DNA of 32,574 nucleotides from positions 1-32,574 of the forward strand of contig QCVY01000003.1 of NCBI GenBank assembly GCA_003208695.1, written 5' to 3'. This document shows positions 17,395 through 28,200 of the stretch, in pieces; within the stretch, counting starts at the first letter, position 1, and every line of letters begins with the position of its first letter. The notes beneath the pieces were generated by a model. That model made no database searches. It saw only the letters and a list, made by a program, of their open reading frames with translations, and was not told the DNA's origin. A program made the position numbers and the translations under genes. The stretch is from Prochlorococcus sp. AG-686-P16 (GTDB taxonomy: Bacteria; Cyanobacteriota; Cyanobacteriia; PCC-6307; Cyanobiaceae).

Positions 17395-20300
17395 ATGTTT
17401 ACGCAGGTCCGCTCAGCAAATCGCAGAGTATCTCCTGTTGAGGATAACAAACATAAAGTTGTAATAAAAGCAGTTTATGTTGTCCTTGAGCCACAATACC
17501 AAAACTCCTTAACTGAAGCTGCAAAATCAATAAATGCAATGAATGGCCCAGTAGGGATAGATCTTAGTGGTTATCTTATTGAAGAATTAAGAAACGAAAA
17601 AAATTACGAAGATTTTAAAGCTGACATATCTAGTGCTGACATATTTGTTGCTTCATTGATTTTTATTGAAGATTTAGCCCAAAAAGTAGTAGATGCAGTG
17701 TCTCCATACAAAGAGAATCTTAAAGCCTCTATTATTTTCCCCTCAATGCCTGAGGTTATGAGATTAAATAAATTAGGTTCATTTAGTATGTCTCAGCTTG
17801 GACAATCTAAAAGCATTATTGGAGATCTTATTAAAAAGAAAAAAGAATCTGATGGTGCTAGCTTCCAAGATTCTATGCTGAAGTTGCTTAATACTTTACC
17901 TTCAATTCTAAAATATTTACCCGTTGAAAAGGCACAAGATGCTAGGACATTTATCTTAAGTTTTCAGTATTGGCTTGGTGGAACTACAGAGAACTTGAAA
18001 AATTTCTTGTTAATGATATCAGAAAAATATGTAATTTCAGAAAATATAAAAAATCAATTAGAAGAGTTCAAAATACAGGATCCTGAAACTTTTCCAGATT
18101 TAGGCATATGGCATCCAATGGCGCCAAATATGTTTGAAAGTTTAGAAGAATATCAAAATTGGGAAAATAATAGAAAAGATATAAAACCTAAAGATAATAA
18201 AACTCCAACTATTGGATTAGTTCTACAAAGAAGTCACATAGTTACAGGTGATGATGCTCATTATGTAGCCGTAATACAAGAATTAGAATATCGAGGTGCC
18301 CGTGTATTGCCAATTTTCTGTGGTGGATTAGATTTTTCTAAACCAGTAGATGAATTTTATTATGATTCAACTAATAAGGGAAAAGCAATAGTTGATGGAG
18401 TCGTATCCTTAACAGGATTTGCATTAGTAGGTGGTCCAGCAAGACAAGATCATCCAAAAGCAATTGATGCTTTGAAGAAGCTAAACAGACCATATATGGT
18501 TGCATTACCTTTAGTTTTTCAAACAACTCAAGAATGGGAGGAAAGTGATTTAGGATTGCATCCTGTTCAAGTGGCACTACAAATTGCTATACCAGAATTA
18601 GACGGAGCAATTGAACCAATAATTCTTTCAGGACGTGATGATGCTACGGGTAAAGCTCATACTCTTCAAGATAGAGTAGATGTGATAGCTGAAAGAGCTA
18701 TAAAGTGGTCAACTCTAAGAGTTAAAAAAAGAGAAGAAAAGAAATTAGCGATAACTGTATTTAGTTTTCCTCCTGACAAAGGAAATGTTGGAACAGCAGC
18801 CTACTTAAATGTTTTTGGTTCTATTTATAGAGTTCTTTTAGAAATGAAGAATAAAGGTTATCAAATTGATGATCTTCCTAGAAATTCAAAAGAATTAATG
18901 GAAAAAGTGATTAACAATCCAGAAGCGATGGATGGTTCTCCTGAATTGAATATTGCTCATAAAATGACTGTAAAAGAATATGAAGAATTTACTCCTTATT
19001 CAAAGAGACTAGAAGAGAACTGGGGTAAGCCTCCTGGAAACCTAAATAGCGATGGTCAAAATTTACTTATTTACGGGAAGCATTTTGGAAATGTTTTTAT
19101 AGGAGTACAACCAACATTTGGTTATGAGGGCGATCCAATGAGATTACTGTACTCAAGAAGTGCAAGTCCTCATCATGGCTTTGCAGCTTATTACACTTAT
19201 GTAGAAAAAATATGGGGAGCTGATGCAGTCCTTCATTTCGGGACACACGGTTCTCTAGAATTTATGCCGGGGAAACAAATGGGCATGAGTGATACCTGTT
19301 ACCCCGATTCTTTAATTGGATCTCTACCAAATTTATATTATTACGCTGCAAATAATCCATCAGAAGCAACCATAGCAAAAAGAAGAGGATATGCATCAAC
19401 TATAAGTTACTTAACTCCTCCAGCTGAAAATGCAGGCCTATATAAGGGACTTAAAGAATTAAGTGAGCTTGTAGGTTCTTATCAACAACTTAGAGAAAGT
19501 AGTAGAGGTATTCAAATTGTTAATGCAATTGTGGAGACTTCAAAGCAATGTAATCTTGACAAAGATGTAGATCTTCCTATCGGAGAGGTCGAGGAACTAA
19601 CTATTGAAGAAAGGGACTTGTTTGTAGGGAATATATATAAACAATTAATGGAGATAGAAAGTAGATTATTACCATGTGGACTCCATACAATTGGAGAGGC
19701 TCCTACAGCTGAGGAAGCAGTAGCTACATTAGTAAATATAGCTTCATTAGAAAGAGAACAAGAAGGCTTTAGATCCTTACCAGGTTTATTAGCAGAATCA
19801 ATAAATCTAAAAATTGATGAAATTTATGACGGCAATAATAAAGGAGAACTTAAGTTTGTTGAACTAAATGAAAAAATTATTAAAACATCCAGAGATTCAA
19901 TATTTGCGATGGTTAACTCACTAAAGATTGTTGATGGAAGAGTCTATTTGGAGAAATCATTATTTTCAAAACTTTTAGATTTCTTGAAAATATTTGGTTT
20001 GAATTTACCGACTCCTTGGCTGAGAATTTGCAGATTGAATGGATTTAATGAAGTAAATCAAAAGGAATTAAATAAACTATTTGACTATTTATTATTCTGT
20101 TTGGAACAGGTTTGTGCAGATAAAGAGATGGATAGCCTCATAAAAGCATTAGATGGGAATTATGTATTACCTGGACCTGGAGGAGATCCCATTAGGAACC
20201 CAAGTGTATTACCAAGTGGCAAAAATATTCATGCACTTGATCCACAATCAATTCCAACTACAGCTGCTGTGGCAGCAGCGAAATCTGTTGTAGATAAACT

Positions 20301-21405
20301 AATTGAAAGACAAAAAGAAGCACAAGGAAGTTGGCCAGAAACAATAGCATGTGTTTTATGGGGTACTGATAATATCAAAACTTATGGCGAATCCCTTGCT
20401 CAAATTTTATGGTTTGTTGGAGTCAAACCAAAACCTGATTCTGTTGGCCGAATAAATAAATTAGAACTTATTCCTTTAGAAGAACTTGGCAGACCAAGAA
20501 TTGATGTTGTTGTAAATTGTTCTGGAGTTTTTAGAGATTTATTTATAAACCAAATGGCACTAATTGATCAAGCAGTAAAATTAGCTGCAGAAGCAGAAGA
20601 ACCATTAGAATCTAACTTTGTAAGAAAACATTCCTTAGAACAAGCTGAAAAAGAGGGCACCTCAATAAGGGAAGCTTCAGCAAGAGTATTCTCAAATGCT
20701 AGTGGAAGCTATAGTTCAAATGTCAATTTAGCTGTTGAAAATTCAACCTGGGAAGAAGAAAATGAATTGCAAGAAATGTACTTATCAAGAAAAACATATG
20801 CTTTTAATGCTGATAATCCAGGAGAAATGAATCAAAAAAGGGAAGTTTTCGAGTCTGTCATGAAAACTGCTGATGTAACATTTCAAAATCTTGACTCATC
20901 TGAAATCTCTCTAACTGACGTAAGCCATTATTTTGATTCTGATCCCACTAAATTAATAAAAACATTAAGAGATGATGGGAAAGAACCAAGTAGTTACATT
21001 GCAGACACAACTACCTCGAATGCCCAAGTCAGGACGTTAGGCGAGACAATCAGACTTGACTCTAGAACCAAGCTTTTGAATCCAAAATGGTATGAAGGGA
21101 TGCTTAAGTCAGGATATGAAGGAGTTAGAGAACTTTCTAACAGACTTAACTACACACTTGGATGGAGTGCAACTAGTGGGCAAGTTGATAACTTTGTTTA
21201 TGAAGAAACCAATGAAACATTCATTAATGATGAAGAAATGAGAAAAAGGCTTATGGATTTAAATCCTAATAGTTTCAGAAGAATAGTAGGAACATTGCTT
21301 GAAGTTAATGGGAGAGGTTATTGGGAAACATCTGATGAAAATATAGAACAACTAAAAGAACTTTATCAAGAAGTTGAAGATAAAATTGAGGGAGTTAAAG
21401 AGTAA
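17395..21405 (+). CDS. chlH: Magnesium chelatase subunit H (ChlH)
   Basis: ChlH is the large porphyrin-binding subunit of Mg chelatase, which inserts Mg into protoporphyrin IX with the ChlI/ChlD AAA+ motor at the entry to chlorophyll synthesis. The protein is 1336 residues, the usual size. An N-terminal DUF3479-like domain covers about residues 20-185 and the CobN/Mg-chelatase body follows. Family landmarks are TPTIGLVLQRSHIVTGDDAHY, FSFPPDKGNVGTAAYLNVFGS, and HFGTHGSLEFMPGKQMGMSD. YVLPGPGGDPIRNPSVLPSGKNIHALDP is also present near residue 920. ChlI and ChlD are not in the window. The gene stands alone on this strand between divergent dapB and convergent folP, with a hairpin at its 3' end. Confidence 0.98.
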   Translation: MFTQVRSANRRVSPVEDNKHKVVIKAVYVVLEPQYQNSLTEAAKSINAMNGPVGIDLSGYLIEELRNEKNYEDFKADISSADIFVASLIFIEDLAQKVVDAVSPYKENLKASIIFPSMPEVMRLNKLGSFSMSQLGQSKSIIGDLIKKKKESDGASFQDSMLKLLNTLPSILKYLPVEKAQDARTFILSFQYWLGGTTENLKNFLLMISEKYVISENIKNQLEEFKIQDPETFPDLGIWHPMAPNMFESLEEYQNWENNRKDIKPKDNKTPTIGLVLQRSHIVTGDDAHYVAVIQELEYRGARVLPIFCGGLDFSKPVDEFYYDSTNKGKAIVDGVVSLTGFALVGGPARQDHPKAIDALKKLNRPYMVALPLVFQTTQEWEESDLGLHPVQVALQIAIPELDGAIEPIILSGRDDATGKAHTLQDRVDVIAERAIKWSTLRVKKREEKKLAITVFSFPPDKGNVGTAAYLNVFGSIYRVLLEMKNKGYQIDDLPRNSKELMEKVINNPEAMDGSPELNIAHKMTVKEYEEFTPYSKRLEENWGKPPGNLNSDGQNLLIYGKHFGNVFIGVQPTFGYEGDPMRLLYSRSASPHHGFAAYYTYVEKIWGADAVLHFGTHGSLEFMPGKQMGMSDTCYPDSLIGSLPNLYYYAANNPSEATIAKRRGYASTISYLTPPAENAGLYKGLKELSELVGSYQQLRESSRGIQIVNAIVETSKQCNLDKDVDLPIGEVEELTIEERDLFVGNIYKQLMEIESRLLPCGLHTIGEAPTAEEAVATLVNIASLEREQEGFRSLPGLLAESINLKIDEIYDGNNKGELKFVELNEKIIKTSRDSIFAMVNSLKIVDGRVYLEKSLFSKLLDFLKIFGLNLPTPWLRICRLNGFNEVNQKELNKLFDYLLFCLEQVCADKEMDSLIKALDGNYVLPGPGGDPIRNPSVLPSGKNIHALDPQSIPTTAAVAAAKSVVDKLIERQKEAQGSWPETIACVLWGTDNIKTYGESLAQILWFVGVKPKPDSVGRINKLELIPLEELGRPRIDVVVNCSGVFRDLFINQMALIDQAVKLAAEAEEPLESNFVRKHSLEQAEKEGTSIREASARVFSNASGSYSSNVNLAVENSTWEEENELQEMYLSRKTYAFNADNPGEMNQKREVFESVMKTADVTFQNLDSSEISLTDVSHYFDSDPTKLIKTLRDDGKEPSSYIADTTTSNAQVRTLGETIRLDSRTKLLNPKWYEGMLKSGYEGVRELSNRLNYTLGWSATSGQVDNFVYEETNETFINDEEMRKRLMDLNPNSFRRIVGTLLEVNGRGYWETSDENIEQLKELYQEVEDKIEGVKE

Positions 21406-21407
21406 AT

Positions 21408-21434
21408 ATCAAAATTTTTATCTAAAAATTTGAT
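21408..21434. terminator. AT-rich hairpin between converging chlH and folP
   Basis: ATCAAAATTTTTA, a two-base loop and TAAAAATTTGAT form a near-perfect hairpin with one bulge. It begins three bases after the chlH stop and covers the last folP codons. Its symmetry, with T-rich arms on both strands, fits a weak bidirectional terminator. The lack of G/C pairs keeps confidence moderate. Confidence 0.45.
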
Positions 21435-22260
21435 CTGCAACTTTTAAAACTTGATAATTAATTTTTACATTATGAACCCTTACTAAGTGAATATTTTGCT
21501 GAGAACAAAGACAACTAATAGCCAGGGTTCCTATATCTCTTTCTTTAGGATTGGGTTCATTTAAGATTTCTCCAATAAATCTTTTTCTTGAAGCCCCAAT
21601 TAAGAGAGGAAATTCAAATTTTTTAAAGAAATTAATGTTTCTTAAGATATCTAAATTTTGATTAGTATCTTTTGAAAATCCAATACCTGGATCCCAAATT
21701 ATTTTATCCTTACTAACATTTTTGCTAATAGCTTTTTTTGTCAAACTTTCAAGAGAATGAATAATATCAACAAAAAGATCGTCATAACTTATCAAATTGT
21801 TCATACTTTTGCTATTACCGCGACTATGAGTGATTACGAAAGGACATTTAAATTCTGAGACAACATCTAAAATCTCCTCATCCCTCCTGCCTCCAGTGAC
21901 ATCATTAATCCAATTAGCACCATTTGAGAGCGCTTCATAAGCAACCTCAGAATTAAAAGTATCGATAGAAATAAGAATATTGGGATATTCACTTCTAATT
22001 TCTTTTAAATATGGAATCAATCTCTTAGATTCATTTTTCGCTCCGATTTCTATTGCTCCGGGTTTTGTACTTTGAGCACCAAGATCAATAACATCAACCC
22101 CATGTGAAACAAAATAATTTACTTGATTTAAGACTTTTTCTATCGAACCCAGATCTCCTCCATCACTAAATGAATCAGGAGTTAAATTAATAATCCCCAT
22201 TATTGAAGTTTTTTGCCCCCAACCATCAGGCCAAGGATAATTATTATTCGAAATTAGCAA
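21418..22260 (-). CDS. folP: Dihydropteroate synthase
   Basis: FolP joins p-aminobenzoate to dihydropterin pyrophosphate in folate synthesis and is the sulfonamide target. In 280 residues it shows the pterin-binding start SIMGIINLTPDSFSDGG (residues 19-35). VDVIDLGAQSTKPGA, SIDTFNSEVA, GANWINDVTGG and the C-terminal LLIGASRKRFIGE are all typical TIM-barrel FolP motifs. The gene starts 17 bases inside the 3' end of tpiA, so the two are probably translationally coupled. It converges on chlH with a 12-base gap. Confidence 0.96.
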   Translation of the reverse strand: MLISNNNYPWPDGWGQKTSIMGIINLTPDSFSDGGDLGSIEKVLNQVNYFVSHGVDVIDLGAQSTKPGAIEIGAKNESKRLIPYLKEIRSEYPNILISIDTFNSEVAYEALSNGANWINDVTGGRRDEEILDVVSEFKCPFVITHSRGNSKSMNNLISYDDLFVDIIHSLESLTKKAISKNVSKDKIIWDPGIGFSKDTNQNLDILRNINFFKKFEFPLLIGASRKRFIGEILNEPNPKERDIGTLAISCLCSQQNIHLVRVHNVKINYQVLKVADQIFR

Positions 22261-22969
22261 TTCTTGAAAAACTGATTGGATCTAAAGAAGAACCACCTAC
22301 TAAAACGCCATCAATATCACTCATTGACATTATCTCATCAATATTATTTGGTTTAACAGAACCTCCATATTGGATGATTACGTCATTAAAACCAATCAAC
22401 TTCCTTATCAAAGAACATATCTTGTTTGCGTCACTTGCTTCACAAGTTTTACCTGTACCAATAGCCCATATAGGTTCATAAGCCACTATAAGATTAGATG
22501 GATCAGTATTCTCTAATCCCTGCTCAACTTGTCTGGTGATAACCCTATTGGCTTCACCTCTTTCTCTTTGCTGAAGAGTTTCACCAACACAAACTATTGG
22601 AGTTAGTCCACTTGATTGAGCAAAGACAGCTCTTTTATTAATTTGTTCATCACTTTCACTAAAGTATTTCCGAGGTTCACTATGTCCAACAATTGTATAC
22701 TTTACATTATGTTCAATAAGCATAGTGGAAGAGATTTCGGCAGTAAAAGCACCTTTATCTTCCCAATGGATATTTTGACTTGCAATATTTAAATAATTAA
22801 AGTTTGTATGATTTGAAAAAGTAGAAATAGCTGTAAAAGGAGGAGCGATTACTATTTTTCTGTCATTAGGAATATCTTTAATAAGTGGAAGAAAGTCTTC
22901 CAAATATCTTTTTGTTTCAGCACAAGTCATGTGCATCTTCCAGTTACCAGCAATTACAGATTTTCGCAA
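22244..22969 (-). CDS. tpiA: Triosephosphate isomerase
   Basis: TpiA interconverts dihydroxyacetone phosphate and glyceraldehyde 3-phosphate in glycolysis and the Calvin cycle. The 241-residue protein has the complete active site: Lys11 in AGNWKMHM, His96 in VGHSEPR, and Glu165 in AYEPIWAIGTG. The phosphate-binding loop YGGSVKPNN and GGSSL follow. The length is slightly under the common 250 but nothing is missing. Its 3' end overlaps folP by 17 bases. Upstream on the same strand, 51 bases away, is a small S4-domain gene. Confidence 0.97.
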   Translation of the reverse strand: MRKSVIAGNWKMHMTCAETKRYLEDFLPLIKDIPNDRKIVIAPPFTAISTFSNHTNFNYLNIASQNIHWEDKGAFTAEISSTMLIEHNVKYTIVGHSEPRKYFSESDEQINKRAVFAQSSGLTPIVCVGETLQQRERGEANRVITRQVEQGLENTDPSNLIVAYEPIWAIGTGKTCEASDANKICSLIRKLIGFNDVIIQYGGSVKPNNIDEIMSMSDIDGVLVGGSSLDPISFSRIANFE

Positions 22970-23020
22970 AATATGTTGTCTAAGAAAAATATACTAATAT
23001 GGCTTGGGTTTTTAGGCTAA

Positions 23021-23197
23021 TTATTCAAAAGTTAATTCACTTTTTAGAAACATAACTTTATCTCCTTTAACTAATTTTCTTCCTCTTCTTTTTTCTATTT
23101 CTCCATTTACTTTTATCTGACCAGAATTTATAAGGATTTTGGCCTCGCCTCCAGAGGAAACAACGTTATGCCATTTTAAAAATTGATCTAATTTCAT
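23021..23197 (-). CDS. S4-domain RNA-binding mini-protein (YbcJ/YaaA-like, about 58 aa)
   Basis: This short ORF is almost exactly one S4 RNA-binding domain. It starts MKLDQFLKWHNVVSSGGEAK, continues with a segment containing ILINSGQIKVNGE, EKRRGRKLVKGD, and ends in TFE. The pattern (L-x-F-L-K, GGEAK, G-x-V-x-VNGE, RRGRKL, GD) is that of stand-alone S4 proteins like E. coli YbcJ and Bacillus YaaA. These bind structured RNA, and the Bacillus protein is linked to the large ribosomal subunit. The start is ATG at 23195-23197. It is followed by tpiA and folP on the same strand, and its 5' end lies very close to, or overlaps, the 5' end of the divergent ABC exporter gene. Confidence 0.85.
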   Translation of the reverse strand: MKLDQFLKWHNVVSSGGEAKILINSGQIKVNGEIEKRRGRKLVKGDKVMFLKSELTFE

Positions 23198-23253
23198 TCT
23201 TTAATAAATCCTCAGCTATTGATAAAGTAAAAGAAGTACTCAATGAAAATATT

Positions 23254-24960
23254 TTGCAATTAATTCCACCCATTACTCCTTATATTAATAGATTTATAAA
23301 AGGTTTCATATGCATGATAATTTATGTAGCATGCTGGCCAATATTAGCCTTTTTAGCAGGAAAATTAATCCCTGCGATTGGATCAGGAGAGATTTCAATT
23401 GTAACTAATATAATAATAAATTCTCTTATTGTATTTTTAATTCAAAAAACTGCTCAATATGGGCAAGATGTTTATATTGCCAAGCCTTCATTAGAAATAA
23501 GTGAAGTAATGAGACAAAATTTATTCAGTAAAATTCACAAGATAAAAATGAATTTTATAAACAAAATTTCTGCAGGAGATATAACTTATAGGCTTACAGA
23601 AGATGCTGACAGAGTCAGCGAAGTTATTTATAAAACATTTCAAGATACCTTACCATGCGTGTTGCAATTATTAGCAGTAATTATCTATATGTTTTATTTG
23701 GACTGGTCCTTAACCATATCAACATTTGTTTTAGCTCCAATAATTATTTTATCGGTAAATAACTTTGGAAAAAGAGTTTTAATAGCATCTGAAAAAAGTC
23801 AAGAATCAACAAGCGATTTAGCTGGTTTAATAGGAGAATCTATAAACGGAATCTCGACGATAAGATCATTTGCAGCAGAAAATTGGATAAAGGGGAGATT
23901 TAATAAAAGATTGAGTACTAATAAACAAGCAAAATATAAGACACTAAAATTACTTGCTTTCCAACATCCAGTAGTGGGATTTATTGAAGCTTTCGGAATA
24001 TTAGCAATATTAGGTTTAGGAGCATTAAGAATTAACCTAGGTCTTTTAAATAGCGAACAATTTAGCAGCTTTTTTGCCGCTATTTTGATGCTTATTGATC
24101 CAATAAGTCATATCAGTACAAACTTTAATGAATTTAAGCAAGCAGAGGCATCATTAAAAAGATTAAAAAAAATAAATATACAACCTATAGAACAAGATGA
24201 GCGGAATTTAGAAAAAATATCAAAAATTAATGGGGAGATAGAATTCAAGCATGTTAATTTTGAATATAAGAAGAATAATCAAGTTTTAAAAGATATAACT
24301 TTAAAAATTTCAAAAGGAAAGGTAATCGCATTTGTTGGATCATCCGGAGCAGGGAAAAGTACTATGCTGTCCTTGATATTAAAATTCATAAGCCCCAAAA
24401 CAGGGGATATATATATAGACGATAAAAACATTAGAGCTATAAGCTCAATAGATATAAGATCTAATATTGCTTTAGTTCAACAGCAACCTTTTTTATTCTC
24501 TGGAAAAATAATTGATGTAATAAAAATGGGGAGGAACTTTAGTGAAGATGAGGTAATCAATTCTGCCAAGATGGCAAATGCTCATGAATTTATTCTTAAA
24601 CTCCCTAGAAAATACGAAACAAAAATAACCGAAAGAGGTTCTAACTTTTCAGGAGGTCAGATTCAAAGAATAGCTATAGCTCGCGCGATATTAGGAAACC
24701 CATCTATACTTTTGTTGGATGAAGCTACTAGTGCGTTAGATTCAGAATCAGAAGCAGAAGTTCAAAAAGGTCTAAATCAAGCAATGAATAATAGGACTGT
24801 TATTGTTGTCGCCCATAGATTATCTACTACTCAGGGAGCAGATAAAATTATTGTTTTTGATAAAGGTAAAATCATAGATAGCGGAAAACATATTGATTTG
24901 TTCAATAAAGAAGGTATTTATAAAGAATTATGTGAAAAACAGTTGATAAAGATTACATGA
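23254..24960 (+). CDS. MsbA-type ABC exporter (fused membrane and ATPase domains)
   Basis: This 568-residue half-transporter has a six-helix exporter membrane domain (about residues 10-300, including FINKISAGDITYRLTEDADRVSE). An ATPase domain follows, with Walker A GSSGAGKST at 362, signature FSGGQIQR at 465, Walker B LLLDEATSALD near 486 and the switch His in VAHRLST. This layout fits MsbA/HlyB-type exporters, which work as dimers; the substrate (lipid, peptide or other) cannot be told. The TTG at 23254 may not be the true start. The frame is open back to 23134, and the added stretch (FFNKSSAIDKVKEVLNENI) looks like coding sequence without an ATG, GTG or TTG. A small DUF6447 gene follows after 30 bases. 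Confidence 0.9.
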   Translation: MQLIPPITPYINRFIKGFICMIIYVACWPILAFLAGKLIPAIGSGEISIVTNIIINSLIVFLIQKTAQYGQDVYIAKPSLEISEVMRQNLFSKIHKIKMNFINKISAGDITYRLTEDADRVSEVIYKTFQDTLPCVLQLLAVIIYMFYLDWSLTISTFVLAPIIILSVNNFGKRVLIASEKSQESTSDLAGLIGESINGISTIRSFAAENWIKGRFNKRLSTNKQAKYKTLKLLAFQHPVVGFIEAFGILAILGLGALRINLGLLNSEQFSSFFAAILMLIDPISHISTNFNEFKQAEASLKRLKKINIQPIEQDERNLEKISKINGEIEFKHVNFEYKKNNQVLKDITLKISKGKVIAFVGSSGAGKSTMLSLILKFISPKTGDIYIDDKNIRAISSIDIRSNIALVQQQPFLFSGKIIDVIKMGRNFSEDEVINSAKMANAHEFILKLPRKYETKITERGSNFSGGQIQRIAIARAILGNPSILLLDEATSALDSESEAEVQKGLNQAMNNRTVIVVAHRLSTTQGADKIIVFDKGKIIDSGKHIDLFNKEGIYKELCEKQLIKIT

Positions 24961-24990
24961 TAAAATTTAATTTACTAAAAGATAAAAACT

Positions 24991-25209
24991 ATGACGGAAA
25001 ACAACGTGAAAAATAATAATCCATTACTAACTTTTGAAGGAAAAAAATATAATATTAATGACTTAACTAGTGAAACAAAAGAAATAATTAAAGGATTACA
25101 AATAGCTGAAACTCAATTAAAAATGTATGAAGACACATTTAAATTATTAACTATTGGTAGGAACTCCCTAACAAATCAATTAAGAGAAAAACTTAAAAAT
25201 TATGAGTAG
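24991..25209 (+). CDS. DUF6447 family small protein
   Basis: This 72-residue protein has a short disordered start, then LLTFEGKKYNINDLTSETKEII, then a helix that runs to the end with ETQLKMYEDTFKLLTIGRNSL. The layout (a short beta hairpin with G-K-x-Y and D-L, then a coiled-coil-like helix with TxRN) agrees with my memory of DUF6447. It has no membrane segment and no known function. It follows the ABC exporter by 30 bases on the same strand and is three bases short of the 3' end of the converging carB. Confidence 0.75.
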   Translation: MTENNVKNNNPLLTFEGKKYNINDLTSETKEIIKGLQIAETQLKMYEDTFKLLTIGRNSLTNQLREKLKNYE

Positions 25210-25212
25210 ATT

Positions 25213-28200
25213 CTAATAGTCATGAATTTCCTGAAGTGATATAGTTTCAATTTTATTTAGCCGTAAAGATTTAATTGCCTGTAAAGCTGCTTTTGCTCCA
25301 GGAATAGTAGTAAAAGTAGGTATATTATATTCTAAGGATGCTCTTCTGAGATAAGCGTCATCATGGAGAGCCTGTGAGCCAACTGGTGTATTTATAACTA
25401 ATTGAATGAGACCAGAACGTATTGAATCTTCAATATTAGGCCTACCTTCATGAACTTTTAAAACTTCATCAACTTCAATTCCTAAATTAAATAAATATTT
25501 AGCAGTACCCTTAGTAGCAACTAATTTAAATCCTAATACTATTAGTTCTCTTGCAATATCCTCTAGATTCTCTTTATCTAAATCATTAGTTGATAAAAAG
25601 GCAACACCATCAGAAGGGACACCATTTCCAGCAGCCAATTCGGATTTTGCATAAGCCAGGCCAAAATCATCTGCCAATCCCATGACCTCACCGGTAGAAC
25701 GCATCTCAGGGCCAAGTAAAGTATCAGATCCAGGAAACCTTTTGAAAGGTAAAACAGCTTCTTTAACCGCTTGATATTTAGGTATTAGTTCCTTAGTGAA
25801 ATTTATATCTTTTAAAGAAGATCCTTGCATTAATTGAGTCGCCAATTTTGCAACAGGTTTACCAATAGCTTTTGAAACAAAAGGTATAGTTCTAGACGCT
25901 CTTGGATTAGCCTCAAGAATATATAATTTATTATCTTCACTACTATGATTTCTAATTGCAAATTGCAAATTAATTAAGCCAACAACATTTAATCTATTTG
26001 CAATTAATTTTGTCCATTTTTTAACGGTATCTAATGTCTGTTGGGACAAAGAAATTGAAGGTAGGCAACATGCTGAATCACCAGAATGGATGCCAGCAGG
26101 TTCTACATGCTCCATAAGACCTGCTATTACAACTGAACCTGTTTCGTCACATAACGCATCAACATCAATTTCTATTGCATTACTTAAATATTGATCTAAA
26201 AGAATCGGGTGATCTGGAGAAACTTTAACGGCCTCTTTTATATATCTAGATAAATCATTTCTATCTTTAACTATTTCCATAGCCCTTCCACCTAAAACAT
26301 ATGAAGGTCTCACGACTAAAGGAAAGCCTATATTGTTTGCAACTAATATTGCCTCTTCTTCATTACGCGCTATTCCATTGAGCGGTTGTCTTATATTTAA
26401 TTCTTCTAGGATCTTAGTAAATTCCTCTCTATCTTCAGCTATGTCAATTGAATGAGGAGATGTTCCAAGAATTTTTGAATTACATTTAATACCTTCTTTA
26501 GACTCCAACCAATGAGATAAAGGCAAAGACAACTTAAGAGGAGTTTGTCCTCCAAATTGTACTATCAATCCATATGGATTTTCAGCCTCAATTATATTGA
26601 GGACATCCTCCAAAGTAACAGGCTCAAAATATAAAATATCGCTTGTATCATAATCAGTTGAAACAGTTTCAGGGTTACTATTAACCATTATGGTTTGGTA
26701 ACCATTACTTGAAGCTTGATACGAGGCATGACAGCAACAGTAATCAAATTCAATACCCTGACCAATTCGGTTAGGTCCTCCTCCCAGTATCATGATTTTT
26801 TTTAAAGACTTATCATTATTGGCAAAAATTTCATTGTCATATAGCTTTAAATTGTTATCTGAATAAGCCTCTTCATATGTTGAATAGTGGTAGGGTGTTT
26901 CAGATGAAAACTCAGCTGAACAAGTATCAACATTTTTATATAGTGGTAAAACATTTAAAAATTTTCGATGATTTCTCACTTCAAAAAAATCAGATTTGGT
27001 TAATTTTGCAATCTGTTGATCTGAAAATCCCAATTGCTTTGCAATCAACATTAAATCTCTATCAATTCGAGTAAGTTCATTTCCTTTTAAAAATTTATTT
27101 TGAAAATTAAAAATATTTCGTAACTTCTCAATAAACCACAAATCTATATTTGTAATTTCATTAATAAAAGAATTAGTCTTACCAGATTCCATTGCTTTTT
27201 TAATAACTAATATCCTTTCAGCAGTTGGATTTCGTAAACTATTCTGTAAGTCATTATCGTTATTAAAATCACCAATAGAATCACATTCCCAACCAAAAAT
27301 ACCAATTTCTAAAGATCTCAAGGCTTTTTGAAAGGATTCTTCAAAGGATCTACCAATTGCCATTGATTCTCCAACAGATTTCATTGATGTATTTAAAATA
27401 TTTGAAGAACCTTTAAACTTTTCAAAAGCAAATCTTGGTACCTTAGTTACGACATAATCAATTGAGGGTTCAAAACATGCAGGAGTTTTTTTAGTAATAT
27501 CATTAATAATTTCATCAAGTCTGTATCCTACTGATAACAAGGCAGCAATCTTAGCTATTGGAAAACCTGTAGCTTTACTAGCTAATGCAGAAGATCTACT
27601 TACCCTTGGGTTCATCTCGATAACTATTACATCACCATTCTTTGGATTTACCGCAAATTGTATATTACTTCCTCCTGTTTCAACACCTACCTCTCTAATT
27701 ATTTTTACCGATAAATCTCTAAGTCTTTGATATTCTTTGTCAGTTAAGGTTTGAGCTGGAGCCACTGTAATTGAGTCACCAGTGTGAACACCCATTGGGT
27801 CTAAATTTTCAATACTGCAAATTATTACAACATTATCAGCTGTATCTCTCATAACTTCTAATTCAAATTCCTTCCACCCTATTAAAGATTTTTCAATTAG
27901 TATTTGATTAGTAGGACTTTCGTCTAAACCAGATTTGCAAAGATCATTAAATTCTTCAAGATTATATGCTATTCCTCCACCAACTCCACCTAAGGTAAAA
28001 GCAGGTCTTATAATCAAAGGGTACGAATTTATTTGCTTAGATACTTCTCCTGCTTCAGATAAATTAGAAGCGATTCCAGAAGGACATACATTTACATTTA
28101 TACTTTCCATCGATTCTTTAAATAATCTTCTATCTTCAGCTTTGTTGATAGCTTTTAAATCAGCTCCTATTAATTCAACATTATTATTTGTCAAGAAATC

